Shown one piece after another: positions 1 to 10,773 of a stretch of 37,020 nt of DNA. How positions within the stretch are numbered: position 1 is the first letter of the stretch; each line of letters opens with the position of its first letter. The stretch covers positions 1 to 37,020 of the forward strand of contig JAHDBU010000007.1 in the NCBI GenBank assembly GCA_020630275.1, given 5' to 3'. The position numbers and the translations under genes are program-made. Origin of the DNA: Hellea sp. Lineage in GTDB: Bacteria > Pseudomonadota > Alphaproteobacteria > Caulobacterales > Maricaulaceae. The notes below the pieces were generated by a model. It was not told the DNA's origin. It made no database searches and saw only the letters and a program-made list of their open reading frames with translations.

Positions 1-1
1 C

Positions 2-1081
2 GAATTATTCGCCGCCCTCAAACCCGGTCACGTTTTGAAATTTGATGACGGCAAGCTGCAGGTCACAGTGGAAAAGAATTCAGGCAAAGAGATAAAAGCC
101 AAAGTAGACGTGCCAGGCACGCTCTCCGACCGCAAAGGTTTGAATGTCATTGGCGCCGTTCTCCCTATGTCAGCCATGACCGACAAAGACCGAGAAGACA
201 TGGCCTTTGCCCTCGAACAGGATGTAGATTACATCGCCTTGTCTTTTGTCCAAAACCCTCAGGATGTCCGCGACGCCCGCAAGATCATCGGCGACCGGGC
301 CGGTATCATCGTCAAGGTCGAAAAGCCGTCGGCCGTCGATCAACTAGATGAAATCCTCGAACTCACCGACGCCGTCATGGTCGCTCGAGGGGATCTCGGT
401 GTGGAGCTCCCACTTGAACAGGTTCCAGTTGTTCAGCGCCGCATCATCCGCAAAGCCCGCTCGCTAGGCAAACCGGTCATCGTCGCAACTCACATGCTGG
501 AGTCCATGATTGACAGTCCGACACCGACACGCGCAGAAGCCTCAGACGTCGCCACGGCCGTTTATTTGGGCACAGATGCGGTGATGTTGTCTGCGGAAAC
601 AGCCGTTGGTCGTCACCCGGCTACCGCTGTTGCGATCATGGACCGCATCATTCGCGCCGCTGAAACCGACCCAGAGTTTTGGGATTTTTTCCGCAATCGC
701 CGACTGCCTTCAGATGCGACGTCTGAGGATGCTATCGGTCATTCTGTGCGAAGTATTGCCGAGATCATGAAATGCAAAACAGTGTTTGGTTATACCTCTA
801 GCGGTTCGACGGTGCAGCGGATTTCGCGCGAGCGCCCACCTTGTCAAATTGTCGGCCTAACTCCAAATCAGGGCACAGCCAACCGCTTGGCCCTAAGCTG
901 GGGCGTACAACCCCTTAAAACTATAGATCCGTCAAGTTTTGACGAAATGCTGCTTCATATTCAGCATCTGGCGACGGATTATGTGGGGCTTATGCCTGGT
1001 GATAAAATCATGATATCCGCCGGTATTCCGTTTGGCCGTCCGGGCTCGACGGATACGCTGAAAGTGGCGACAGTTGATTAG
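2..1081 (+). CDS. pyk: Pyruvate kinase, C-terminal three quarters (5' end outside the window)
   Basis: The enzyme transfers phosphate from phosphoenolpyruvate to ADP, the last step of glycolysis, in the cytoplasm. The reading frame is open from the window edge (codons in phase with base 2), so the N-terminal part of the barrel is missing. About 359 residues are visible against a usual length near 475. The pyruvate kinase signature KVEKP, the catalytic and metal-binding segment ARGDLGVELP, the substrate-loop segment THMLESM and the following PTRAEASDVATAV stretch are all intact. The C-terminal allosteric domain follows and ends normally. Its stop codon overlaps the GTG start of the next gene by one base (TAGTG), so the two are probably translated from one mRNA. 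Identity is certain; only the upstream boundary is unknown. Confidence 0.97.
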   Translation, partial: ELFAALKPGHVLKFDDGKLQVTVEKNSGKEIKAKVDVPGTLSDRKGLNVIGAVLPMSAMTDKDREDMAFALEQDVDYIALSFVQNPQDVRDARKIIGDRAGIIVKVEKPSAVDQLDEILELTDAVMVARGDLGVELPLEQVPVVQRRIIRKARSLGKPVIVATHMLESMIDSPTPTRAEASDVATAVYLGTDAVMLSAETAVGRHPATAVAIMDRIIRAAETDPEFWDFFRNRRLPSDATSEDAIGHSVRSIAEIMKCKTVFGYTSSGSTVQRISRERPPCQIVGLTPNQGTANRLALSWGVQPLKTIDPSSFDEMLLHIQHLATDYVGLMPGDKIMISAGIPFGRPGSTDTLKVATVD

Positions 1082-1560
1082 TGGCCAATAGCCGTCTGAC
1101 AGACACAAAAACTTTATGGCGGCTATTCTGGGTATTTGGCGCCTTATCTTTGGCGATGCTGGCCTGGATTAGCTTCTACAAACTCCACATAATTGATGAA
1201 ATCTGGGAGCCAGCGAAAGTGCAGGCTGTGTTGGATGCACAAACTACGGAGCAACACCGGGCCCATTTTCGCATGACGCTCTTCTTCGACCTGCTATATC
1301 CATTTGTTTACGGACCATTATTTGCCGGACTGACGCTCAAATATCTTAAGCGCGGCTGGCTCACGATCCCGGCCTTTTTATGCATTCCCGCCGACACGAT
1401 CGAGAACATTGCCCAGCTTTTTATCCTGAGTGGGACAACGCAAGCCATGGCCATCAAAGCAATCGCAACGCCTATTAAGCTCATTTGTTTTATAATAGCG
1501 CTGGTTCTGGCGATTTTAGCTTTAGGGGTTGCAGTCAAACAACGAAAAAGCAAGTCCTAA
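1081..1560 (+). CDS. Four-helix membrane protein of unknown function
   Basis: I do not recognise this 159-residue protein. Hydrophobicity suggests four transmembrane helices at about residues 12-33, 68-88, 92-116 and 126-151. An amphipathic segment of about 30 residues lies between the first two, and the C-terminus is short and basic. The GTG start overlaps the stop of pyruvate kinase by one base, which argues for translational coupling and for this start. Aspartates and glutamates sit at membrane boundaries (FFDLLYP, PADTIENIAQ), which could matter for transport or catalysis, but no known motif is evident. It is followed by about 90 non-coding bases. It is a real gene judged by coupling and membrane-protein composition; function is unknown. 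Confidence 0.8.
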   Translation: MANSRLTDTKTLWRLFWVFGALSLAMLAWISFYKLHIIDEIWEPAKVQAVLDAQTTEQHRAHFRMTLFFDLLYPFVYGPLFAGLTLKYLKRGWLTIPAFLCIPADTIENIAQLFILSGTTQAMAIKAIATPIKLICFIIALVLAILALGVAVKQRKSKS

Positions 1561-1600
1561 AAACTCTAAACTTTCCTGCAAGAGAATTGCTCAATTGAGA

Positions 1601-1628
1601 TTGAATTCGATGATTAGTTCTATATAAT
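1601..1628 (+). promoter_or_regulatory. Putative sigma70-type promoter for the small lipoprotein gene
   Basis: A perfect -10 hexamer TATAAT (1623-1628) is preceded at 16 bp by TTGAAT (1601-1606), a 4/6 match to the -35 consensus. Transcription would start near 1635, upstream of the ATG at 1652 and of its AGGGAG ribosome site. This supports the shorter start of the lipoprotein, because the in-frame ATG at 1634 would lie at the transcription start itself. Confidence 0.55.
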
Positions 1629-1651
1629 CCTACATGACTAGGGAGAATAGT

Positions 1652-1957
1652 ATGCGTACCAAAATTCTTGCATCTGTAATATGCATCATTTTTACAGGGG
1701 CTTGCTCAACAACGAACAACCAAGAAACTGAAGTACTAGCGAACAAAAAGACGACTATTACAAAGGTTGCCGAAAGCAGCGAAAAAGATCCAAATGAGAA
1801 AATTTGCGTGAAGCAGCCCATTACGGGCTCGAGGTTTGGAAAAAAGATTTGCCAAACGAGAGCTCAGTGGCAAGCGATAAAAGAAAATGCCAAAAAGACT
1901 TCAGAGGATTTGGTCAACCAAACAACCGTCAACGATGGGACAGTGATAAACAACTAA
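1652..1957 (+). CDS. Small secreted lipoprotein, unknown function
   Basis: A 101-residue protein with a short basic N-terminus, a hydrophobic stretch and a lipobox-like FTGAC, so it is probably lipid-anchored after signal peptidase II cleavage. The mature part is polar and contains the motif C-x-(K/R)-x-x-x-x-TGSR-x-x-x-K-x-C-x-TRAQW. I associate that pattern with small uncharacterised alphaproteobacterial exported proteins; this is recollection, not a search result. The start at 1652 is preferred over the in-frame ATG at 1634: an AGGGAG site lies about 8 bases upstream of 1652, and a strong -10 box sits just before 1634. It converges on the oxidoreductase gene with a 6-bp gap. The two cysteines of the motif may form a disulfide. 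Confidence 0.75.
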   Translation: MRTKILASVICIIFTGACSTTNNQETEVLANKKTTITKVAESSEKDPNEKICVKQPITGSRFGKKICQTRAQWQAIKENAKKTSEDLVNQTTVNDGTVINN

Positions 1958-1963
1958 GCGAGC

Positions 1964-3358
1964 CTACCCCAACTCCCCTAAATATTGATGGAGTTTCATC
2001 ACCGCCATAGGCGCATTTTTGCGAATGCGTTTGAGGACAGCGACTTTTTCTGTGTCGTCTCTATCCACACCCGCGACCATATCTGAAAATCCGTCTAGGC
2101 GATTGCCTAGCAGCCATTTGGACAGCGCTTTGTCCTGCCCCCAATTATATTGGTTCATCATGAAGGCGGATGTGAATTTGATATAGTCTGTATCGTGATT
2201 AGGCAGCGGGACAACACCGCAAAGACGGTTCTTTTCTGCTTCATCATTATATGCCGCTTCGACATGGGCGATCAAAGCCGCACTGAATACAGGCTGATAA
2301 GAGCGGACCATTTGCGGGATGATTTTATTGCCTTGAAATACCGGGACGATTTCCTCATTTTCAACGGCCCGCGCGGAACAATCTACATGGACTATATTCG
2401 AAGTTGTCGGGAGTGTCCCTTCGTCCAGAATGATCTCTGTTCCTGTAATGCGCTGCACCCGCCCCATGCGGATAATGTTTTTCACGCGGCGCAGTGCTTC
2501 AACTTCGGCTCGGCTGATGGTAGCACCGTGAAACATTTTGGGACGCACGTTTTTGTCGATCCGTAGAAAATAGCCACACGCTTCCAATCGGTCGAACATG
2601 TCCTCTATGGAAGTGGAATTGACGATGGCTTCAAATTGTCCGGCTTGAGCTTCCATTGTGCTGTGGAAAAATTCGATACCCGGCTGGGTGTTTTCCCGGT
2701 CCAAGAGCCAGGCATCGCGCGGCATAATCCAGCGGATCATATCCGGGTCCACCCGGTTATCCAGCAGCCAAAGAACGGCATCTATGCCCGTTTTGCCTGC
2801 CCCGATAACAACATACCCTTCGGGGGCTTTTTTGATTTTGGTGAGATCATTAAGGGGAATGAAGTTCACACCCTCGTCTACGTGAAAATTGGGTTTGTGG
2901 GTGGAGGGTACAGAGGTTTTCAGCCAGGTTGCATCCACTTCCTTTTGGCTTTCAACTTCATAGGATTTACCGGAAAGCATACACTCAAACCGGCCTTCGC
3001 CTTTGTAATCGCACATTGGAAAGTACTGCACCCGCCCAGTAGGCAGAAAGACATGTTTCATCACCTCGTCATAATAAGCCGAAACCGCCTGCCCGCTGGC
3101 CAAGTCTGATAGGCCTTTATTGAGACCGACTTGATCCTTTTTGCCAGTGGAAAGCTCAACCGAACTGACCCCATAATATTGAGACGGTTGGTGCAAGGTG
3201 ACATATGGGTAAGCGACATTCCAATGCCCACCGGGCTTGGGATACCGGTCCACAAGAATTATGTTGGCGTCAGTTTCGTGCAAAAGCACATCAGCAAAAG
3301 CCATGCCGACCGCGCCGGAACCAATAATGAGATAGTCTGTTTTAAGCTGTTCTGTCAT
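1964..3358 (-). CDS. FAD/NAD(P)-dependent oxidoreductase, flavin monooxygenase-like
   Basis: A 464-residue flavoprotein with two Rossmann folds. The N-terminal FAD-binding GSGAVG sits at residues 13-18, followed by a downstream DRYPKPGGHW. A second nucleotide-binding motif, GAGKTG, lies near residue 185. The DRxxxPGGxW pattern and the two-dinucleotide layout resemble flavin-containing monooxygenases and related Pyr_redox proteins. The exact FMO fingerprint is not evident, so the substrate is unknown. There is no signal peptide, so it is probably cytoplasmic. It lies 49 bp downstream of the antiporter gene on the same strand and may be co-transcribed with it; no terminator is visible between them. 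Confidence 0.85.
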   Translation of the reverse strand: MTEQLKTDYLIIGSGAVGMAFADVLLHETDANIILVDRYPKPGGHWNVAYPYVTLHQPSQYYGVSSVELSTGKKDQVGLNKGLSDLASGQAVSAYYDEVMKHVFLPTGRVQYFPMCDYKGEGRFECMLSGKSYEVESQKEVDATWLKTSVPSTHKPNFHVDEGVNFIPLNDLTKIKKAPEGYVVIGAGKTGIDAVLWLLDNRVDPDMIRWIMPRDAWLLDRENTQPGIEFFHSTMEAQAGQFEAIVNSTSIEDMFDRLEACGYFLRIDKNVRPKMFHGATISRAEVEALRRVKNIIRMGRVQRITGTEIILDEGTLPTTSNIVHVDCSARAVENEEIVPVFQGNKIIPQMVRSYQPVFSAALIAHVEAAYNDEAEKNRLCGVVPLPNHDTDYIKFTSAFMMNQYNWGQDKALSKWLLGNRLDGFSDMVAGVDRDDTEKVAVLKRIRKNAPMAVMKLHQYLGELG

Positions 3359-3407
3359 AGGAAACCCAATGACACAGAGACGGCAGGATTAAAAATCAAA
3401 TTTCCGA

Positions 3408-4811
3408 CTAGTGGTCAAACAAATCCGGGTCGACGGATTTCTCGACGACGCGTTTAATAGTCAGGCCCTGGACGATGATCGAGAAGACCACTACGCAGTA
3501 TGTCGCTAGAATTATAATCGGAAAATAACCGTTCACAACCTCGCCCGCCGCATTCTTAAATGGCGGCAAAGATAGCGCCAGCGCCACGGAAATACCTCCT
3601 CGGACACCGCCCCAGGTCAGGACCGGAATCGCGCCTTTGGTAAATCGCTTAAACATGCCCAGGAATTGCATCGGAACAGAAACAGCCGTAAATCTGGCAA
3701 GCAGGACCAGCGGAATGGATAATAAGGCAATCAAAACTGTGTTGGATGTCACATAATCATCACCGCCAAACAAAACGAGTAACTCAAGACCAATCAAAAG
3801 GAATAATACGGAGTTTAGAATTTCGTCGATCATTTCCCAGAACCCAAAAAGATAGGTTTTGGTCTGCTCGCTCATAGCAAAGTTCGCACCTCTATTACCG
3901 ATCATCAATCCGGCCACGACCACAGCTAAAGGTCCCGATAAATGATGCCCCATAACTTCGATCCGTGATGCCAGAGCATAGGTTCCCGCTACGGCTCCCA
4001 GCGTGATTAGGATTTCAATGGCATGATCATCTAGTTTTGCCATTGCCCGATAGGTCAGCCATCCAGCCAAAAGACCCAACAAAATACCCCCTGCGACCTC
4101 GACCAAGAACAGTTCAATAACGGCCATCATACCTTCAGGTGCATGATAGCCTTCGATCCCAAGCGTCCCAACTGCAATCGACGAAATCACGATAAACACG
4201 ACAACACCTACACCATCATTAAACAGGCTTTCACCGGCGATCTTGGCTTCCAATGCATGCGGCATGTTGACTGTTTTTAATATAGACAACACAGCTACTG
4301 GATCGGTTGGGCTGATCAATGCCCCAAAGACCAGCGCCCAGATAAAAGGCATCTCAATGCCGAACATTTTACAAAGGAAATAAAATCCAGTTCCGACAAT
4401 GAAGGTTGAGGCAATCACCCCTATTGTGGCCATGGATCCAATGGCCCACTTTTCGGATTTTAAAAAACTCATATCCACATGAAGAGCGCCAGCGAATAGC
4501 AAAAAGCCGAGCATCCCTTTCATCAAGGCTTCATTAAAGTCGATTTGCCCTATGGCCCCTTGGAGCATATCCGTCATCCCTAAAGAAGGGATCGCGATCT
4601 CCAGCGCCAGCAAAACCATCGACGCTATTAGAGCGATCACAAGCAATCCGATTGTGTGCGGTAATTTGAAAAAAACTTTGTTGAGCCAGGAAAAAACAGC
4701 CGACAGCACCAATAAAAGCGCTACAATTTCAAAAATAGAAAGCCCTGAAGAGGCCTTGCCTACTGCACTGGCTGCGGCGGCCATCACTGTTAAACTGGAC
4801 GAAAAAATCAT
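3408..4811 (-). CDS. Na+/H+ antiporter, CPA1 (NhaP-type) family
   Basis: A 467-residue inner-membrane protein with about 12-13 hydrophobic helices, the usual size of bacterial CPA1 exchangers. The family hallmarks are present: SPTDPVAV near residue 168 and GESLFNDG with the ion-binding Asn198-Asp199 pair, then a WGGVRGG segment near the C-terminus. Proteins of this family exchange cytoplasmic Na+ (or K+) for protons in pH and salt homeostasis, which would suit a marine bacterium. There is no cytoplasmic TrkA or UspA tail. The ATG at 4811 has an AGGGG ribosome site 7 bases upstream. The ion preference cannot be read from the sequence. Confidence 0.93.
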   Translation of the reverse strand: MIFSSSLTVMAAAASAVGKASSGLSIFEIVALLLVLSAVFSWLNKVFFKLPHTIGLLVIALIASMVLLALEIAIPSLGMTDMLQGAIGQIDFNEALMKGMLGFLLFAGALHVDMSFLKSEKWAIGSMATIGVIASTFIVGTGFYFLCKMFGIEMPFIWALVFGALISPTDPVAVLSILKTVNMPHALEAKIAGESLFNDGVGVVVFIVISSIAVGTLGIEGYHAPEGMMAVIELFLVEVAGGILLGLLAGWLTYRAMAKLDDHAIEILITLGAVAGTYALASRIEVMGHHLSGPLAVVVAGLMIGNRGANFAMSEQTKTYLFGFWEMIDEILNSVLFLLIGLELLVLFGGDDYVTSNTVLIALLSIPLVLLARFTAVSVPMQFLGMFKRFTKGAIPVLTWGGVRGGISVALALSLPPFKNAAGEVVNGYFPIIILATYCVVVFSIIVQGLTIKRVVEKSVDPDLFDH

Positions 4812-4920
4812 ACGAATCCCCTGCCTTGAACCGGCTGAATAAGACTGAATAGCGTCTGGAGCAATGGAAAACGGATAAACTTACCAACATAAGGATTGAT
4901 GATGATCCTGAGATTGCGGG

Positions 4921-4949
4921 TTGTTAATAATTTCGTGACGCGCTATTGT
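4921..4949 (+). promoter_or_regulatory. Weak candidate promoter for the TerB-like gene
   Basis: TTGTTA (4921-4926) and TATTGT (4944-4949) are separated by 17 bp; each matches its consensus at four of six positions. The predicted transcript would begin near 4956, about 30 bases before the ATG at 4985, consistent with that start. This is pattern matching only. Confidence 0.3.
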
Positions 4950-4984
4950 CTGCTTCGGGGACACAAGAGAGAGAAGCACATATC

Positions 4985-5377
4985 ATGTTTTCACATGATG
5001 ACATTTTAATGCCACTGGCGTTGACGGTTATGATCGATAGTAAGATCAAAGACCCGGAACTTCGCGAGTTCCGCCAACAGGCTATGGCGCTATTCAATTT
5101 GTTTGAATTGGATCCGCTAACCGAAGAAGGTTTGGTGGAATGGTTCAGCGCAAAAGAGGCTGAGCTGAAAGACGTTCTTACCGGACGACGCAAAAATACA
5201 GAAATTCTCCGGGCTCTCACACGCTTTTCAGACGATCAACATGTCGAGGCTATGTATGACGCCATGGTGACGATTTCGGTTGCTGATAAGGAATACCACC
5301 GCGAGGAATCTGACTTGATTAAATCTGCGGCTTCGATTTGGGGCTTTCAACGCCCACCGCTTAAGGTCATTGGCTAG
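4985..5377 (+). CDS. TerB-like small helical protein
   Basis: A 130-residue, all-helical-looking cytoplasmic protein. The C-terminal half (AMVTISVADKEYHREESDLIKSAA) matches the pattern of the TerB / DjlA N-terminal fold: a helix with an acidic turn (ADxxxHxxE) followed by LI..A. That fold is widespread and often binds metal through acidic residues. The precise role is unknown, and no tellurite-resistance genes are nearby. ATG 4985 is chosen because a GAGAAG ribosome site lies 8 bases upstream; the in-frame TTG at 4946 falls inside a promoter-like sequence. The stop codon directly abuts the stop of the convergent DUF6958-type gene. Confidence 0.75.
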   Translation: MFSHDDILMPLALTVMIDSKIKDPELREFRQQAMALFNLFELDPLTEEGLVEWFSAKEAELKDVLTGRRKNTEILRALTRFSDDQHVEAMYDAMVTISVADKEYHREESDLIKSAASIWGFQRPPLKVIG

Positions 5378-5680
5378 TTAATCGACCGGCGGATTAGGCG
5401 ACTTCCCTGTCAACCAGCAAAAGCCTTTTTTACGGTCGTGTTCAATTTCGCCCCGCGCTTCCATGTCCAATTTGACAGATACTGCATACCAAGCAATGGA
5501 GCCGTCCATTTGACCCCTCAAATGATCGGCGACGCCCTCGAACATTTTCATAGGTTTCATTTTTTCCGTCGCACCTAAAACATCAAAAATCCCCGAGCGG
5601 ACGAGATCATATTTTGCCCGGTTGATATTGACCCCTTTTTTCGCCGGGTCGGGATGAAGGGTTTTGATTTTATCGGTCAT
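5378..5680 (-). CDS. DUF6958-type small protein
   Basis: A 100-residue soluble protein. Its pattern (HPDPAKKGVNINRAKYDLVRS near the N-terminus, a central helix, then WYAVSVKLDMEARGEI and a final W) resembles the uncharacterised DUF6958 family. The second half looks like a winged-helix fold. The gene is translationally coupled to the upstream lipoprotein gene: its ATG overlaps that gene's TAA by one base. It ends flush against the TerB-like gene on the other strand. No function can be stated, and the family assignment is from memory of the pattern. Confidence 0.7.
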   Translation of the reverse strand: MTDKIKTLHPDPAKKGVNINRAKYDLVRSGIFDVLGATEKMKPMKMFEGVADHLRGQMDGSIAWYAVSVKLDMEARGEIEHDRKKGFCWLTGKSPNPPVD

Positions 5681-6078
5681 TAATCCACACAGATCGTGCC
5701 TTCAATTTTGCCGTCATTAACCAGAGTGGTACATCCGAAGCTATCGGTCGTCGGTTGGCAGACACCTTTAGCGGGGGTTCCGGGAACCGGGTCAGAAACG
5801 CTGTCTTCTAGAATACACCAGCCCAGGCAATCAGCTTCGTCCGAACAGACCTCCCCGGCATCTGGATAAGGTTGCACACAGCTCTCGGCTTGCAACCTTC
5901 CCGTCTTCTTGATTTCGCCACCGGCTTTCAGGCAAGCTTTTTTTTCAGCCTCGGTTGCCTTAGTCGTGGCGAAGCTTATGGGTGTAAACTTGGAAGCCTC
6001 TTCAGCTGAAGAGGTTGAACCCGTTGTACAACCGGCCAGTATCGTCACCGAAACCATTGCCGCAATAAGATATTTCAT
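5680..6078 (-). CDS. Cysteine-rich lipoprotein
   Basis: A 132-residue protein with a clear signal peptide and lipobox (LAGC), so it is probably anchored to the inner or outer membrane. The mature region carries eight further cysteines, including a compact CSDEADCLGWC cluster resembling small disulfide-knotted repeats. This suggests a rigid, disulfide-bonded periplasmic domain. The start at 6078 is chosen because AAAGGGAA lies about six bases upstream; the longer frame begins with a GTG at 6093 and would place five residues before the signal peptide. Its stop overlaps the start of the DUF6958-type gene, so the two form a small operon. Function is unknown. Confidence 0.8.
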   Translation of the reverse strand: MKYLIAAMVSVTILAGCTTGSTSSAEEASKFTPISFATTKATEAEKKACLKAGGEIKKTGRLQAESCVQPYPDAGEVCSDEADCLGWCILEDSVSDPVPGTPAKGVCQPTTDSFGCTTLVNDGKIEGTICVD

Positions 6079-6234
6079 AGGATTCCCTTTCACGGATAGT
6101 CTTATCTCATTAGGAACAAAGATGAAAGTGTACAGGGTACGACGCGCTCGCTTGTAAATCTTGGTGAAAAAAGTCTAGACATTTTTTCGCGATACCCTAA
6201 AGCGCTGGCGAAATCCCCGAAACGGAAAAAACCC

Positions 6235-8091
<1,857 letters not shown>

Positions 8092-8158
8092 ACGCTTATC
8101 TTTATCTTGCCATTTTTCTGAATCTCTCCATTTTGCGACTGAATATCAGGAGACGTTC

Positions 8159-10738
8159 ATGCGCACAGATGTGGCCCCGACCCCAACCCTTTTAAAAAAC
8201 TACACGCCGCCCAACTTTCAGATTGATCGTGTTTATTTGGATTTTGATCTGAATCCGGCGAAAACAAAGGTGCGGTCCCGATTGGAATTGACGCGCCTAG
8301 CGCAAGGCGCGCTAGAGCTGGACGGCGACGATATTATCCTGAAATCCGTGAAACTGGACGGAAAAGACCTGAAACGCACAGATTACCGCCTCACGCAAAC
8401 CCATCTGATACTGGAAAACTTGCCGGACAACTGCGTTTTGGAAATTGAAACGGAATGCGCGCCCGAGAAAAACTCGACGCTTATGGGGCTTTATGTCTCT
8501 GGTGGCAGGTTTTGCACACAATGCGAGGCGGAAGGTTTCCGCCGCATGACCTTTTATCCGGATCGACCCGATGTGATGTCAGTTTTCAAAGTACGGATTG
8601 AAGCTGAAAAGGAAAAATACCCCTATCTCTTGGCCAATGGGAATTGCATTGACGAAGGCGAACTCCCGGGCGATAAACATTACGCAATTTGGGAAGACCC
8701 TTTTAAAAAGCCCGCTTATCTCTTTGCGCTGGTTGCTGGCGAGTTTGATATTCTCGAAGACAGTTTTACGACCATGAGCGGTCGAGAAATTCCACTGACC
8801 ATTTATGTAGACCCTGGTGATGCGCCGCGATCCAAATATGCCATGGACAGCCTAAAACGCTCCATGAAATGGGATGAAGAGGCCTTTGGTCGCGAGTATG
8901 ACCTTGATCGTTTCATGATTGTTGCCGTCAGAGATTTCAATTTCGGCGCCATGGAAAATAAAGGGCTGAATATCTTTAACTCGGTCCTGTTATTAGCTGA
9001 TGCCGAGACAGCAACCGACATGAATTTTGAACGCATTGAGAGCGTTGTCGCGCACGAGTATTTTCATAACTGGACAGGTAATCGTATTACTTGTCGGGAC
9101 TGGTTTCAGCTCTGCCTTAAAGAGGGTTTCACCGTATTCCGTGATCAGGAATTTTCTGCCGATATGCGCGGCGCAACCGTGCAGCGGATTAAAGATGTAA
9201 GGGCGTTGCGATCACGTCAATTCCCCGAAGACCAAGGCCCGTTGGCTCATCCCGTTCGCCCGTCCGAATATATGAAGATCGATAATTTCTACACCTCTAC
9301 CATATATGAAAAAGGCGCCGAGCTGATCCGTATGCTCAAGACCATGTTGGGTGCAAATATGTTCCGCAAAGGCTGTGACTACTATTTTGATACGCTGGAC
9401 GGAACCGCGGCCACAGTCGAGGAATTCGTGACCTGTTTTGAACATGTTTCCGGCCGCAATTTGTCCCAGTTTATGCACTGGTATGAGCAGGCAGGGACAC
9501 CCATAATCCATGTCAAACGAACACCTCAAGGTATTGAAATAAAACAAGAAAATCCGCCTACACCAGGCCAACCCGAGAAAGACGACCGTGTCATTCCCGT
9601 ACGTTGGTCAAACGTCTCTGATGACGGACAGAACGACGATGAAGAGTTGGAAATCCTAGATAGGGGTTCGGTCATAATCGGAAGCCCAACGACAGGTTCC
9701 ACCCCCTCTCTTTTTCGGGATTTTTCGGCGCCCGTTGTTATTAAAACGGATTTCGAGACCGAAGACTATCTTCGCCTGATGGCTCATGATGAAAACGGCT
9801 TTAACCGGTGGGAAGCTGGGCAAACCATAGCCCGTAAGCTGCTGACCAATATGACGAAATCAATTCAAGCAGGCAAAGTCCCAAAAGTGGATAAAGCGCT
9901 GAAAGGCTACACATCAGCTCTTCGCAATACATTATCGGATAGCAGCTTCGATCCTGCTTATAAAGCCCTAGTATTGACGCCGCCTAGCGAGACAGAAATT
10001 CTGCAAGGCCTCACGGATGTCGACCCGGTGGCGGTAACCTTAGCCGGACGTTGGTTGAAACGAGCCGTTGGTGATCATCTTCGCAGCGAACTCATATCTA
10101 CCTATCATGCCATGCAGGATGACGGGCCGTTTTCTCCATCGGCCGAAGCAGCAGGGCGACGTGCGCTGGCTAATCGCTCTCTGGCATTGCTGGCATCTCG
10201 AATGGATCCTCAAGCCGCGCCCTTGGCCATTAATCAATTGAACACAGCCACAAATATGACGAATGAATTATCAGCCTTGGTCACTCTGACCCATTTAGGC
10301 GGTCGTCGTATTGATCAATCCCTCGAGGATTTTTACGAGAAATGGAAGAATAATCCGCTCGTAATCGATAAGTGGTTTGCGGTCGGCGCCTCGCGACCAG
10401 GTCCAAACGCCCTTTTCTACGTGAAAGATTTGACGAAACATGCCGCTTACAACAACTCAAATCCAAATAGGGTAAGGGCTTTGGTGGGATCTTTCGCCAT
10501 GAATAACTCCGAAGCGTTCCATAAATCCGATGGCAGCGGTTATGCGTTTTTTGCCGATCAAGTCCTAGATATGGACAGTCGAAATCCGCAAATCGCGGCT
10601 CGATTACTCGGTGCGTTTGAAGTCCTGCCAAAACTGGAAAAAAGCTTGCAATATCAGGCCCGAAAACAACTTTCTAGGGTGATTAAATCGAAGCCCTCAA
10701 AGAACGTATTGGAGATTGCGTCAAAAATCGCAAATTAA
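8159..10738 (+). CDS. pepN: Aminopeptidase N (M1 family)
   Basis: An 859-residue zinc metallopeptidase that removes N-terminal residues from peptides in the cytoplasm. The exopeptidase motif GAMEN is at residues 263-267 and the zinc motif HEYFH at 299-303, with the third zinc ligand Glu322 in KEGFTVF. Length and the HNWTGNR context match the E. coli PepN type, with the C-terminal alpha-solenoid present. The frame is open upstream to 8042, inside typA. ATG 8159 is correct because AGGAGA lies five to eight bases before it and conserved sequence begins there. Its TAA stop forms part of a TTAACCAT sequence that may be a CtrA box for the next gene. Confidence 0.97.
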   Translation: MRTDVAPTPTLLKNYTPPNFQIDRVYLDFDLNPAKTKVRSRLELTRLAQGALELDGDDIILKSVKLDGKDLKRTDYRLTQTHLILENLPDNCVLEIETECAPEKNSTLMGLYVSGGRFCTQCEAEGFRRMTFYPDRPDVMSVFKVRIEAEKEKYPYLLANGNCIDEGELPGDKHYAIWEDPFKKPAYLFALVAGEFDILEDSFTTMSGREIPLTIYVDPGDAPRSKYAMDSLKRSMKWDEEAFGREYDLDRFMIVAVRDFNFGAMENKGLNIFNSVLLLADAETATDMNFERIESVVAHEYFHNWTGNRITCRDWFQLCLKEGFTVFRDQEFSADMRGATVQRIKDVRALRSRQFPEDQGPLAHPVRPSEYMKIDNFYTSTIYEKGAELIRMLKTMLGANMFRKGCDYYFDTLDGTAATVEEFVTCFEHVSGRNLSQFMHWYEQAGTPIIHVKRTPQGIEIKQENPPTPGQPEKDDRVIPVRWSNVSDDGQNDDEELEILDRGSVIIGSPTTGSTPSLFRDFSAPVVIKTDFETEDYLRLMAHDENGFNRWEAGQTIARKLLTNMTKSIQAGKVPKVDKALKGYTSALRNTLSDSSFDPAYKALVLTPPSETEILQGLTDVDPVAVTLAGRWLKRAVGDHLRSELISTYHAMQDDGPFSPSAEAAGRRALANRSLALLASRMDPQAAPLAINQLNTATNMTNELSALVTLTHLGGRRIDQSLEDFYEKWKNNPLVIDKWFAVGASRPGPNALFYVKDLTKHAAYNNSNPNRVRALVGSFAMNNSEAFHKSDGSGYAFFADQVLDMDSRNPQIAARLLGAFEVLPKLEKSLQYQARKQLSRVIKSKPSKNVLEIASKIAN

Positions 10739-10764
10739 CCATAATTTTATGCCTCTGATATAGA
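10735..10764 (+). promoter_or_regulatory. Candidate CtrA box and promoter for the EAL gene
   Basis: TTAACCAT at 10735-10742 extends as TTAA-N7-TTTA, one base from the CtrA consensus TTAA-N7-TTAA. A TATAGA at 10759-10764 lies 17 bp after 10736-10741, so the box would cover the -35 position as at known CtrA-activated promoters. Transcription would begin at or just before the ATG at 10774, giving a leaderless or nearly leaderless message. This explains why that gene lacks a properly spaced ribosome site. The box overlaps the stop codon of pepN. Confidence 0.5.
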
Positions 10765-10773
10765 TATTAGAGG

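Noticed and set aside
2636-3109. 157-codon + strand open frame opposite the oxidoreductase
   Set aside because: It is antisense to a flavoprotein with clear nucleotide-binding motifs; no independent support.
8290-8312. Inverted repeat CTAGCGC/GCGCTAG early in pepN
   Set aside because: It lies inside conserved coding sequence with no T-tract or promoter nearby; probably chance in GC-rich codons.
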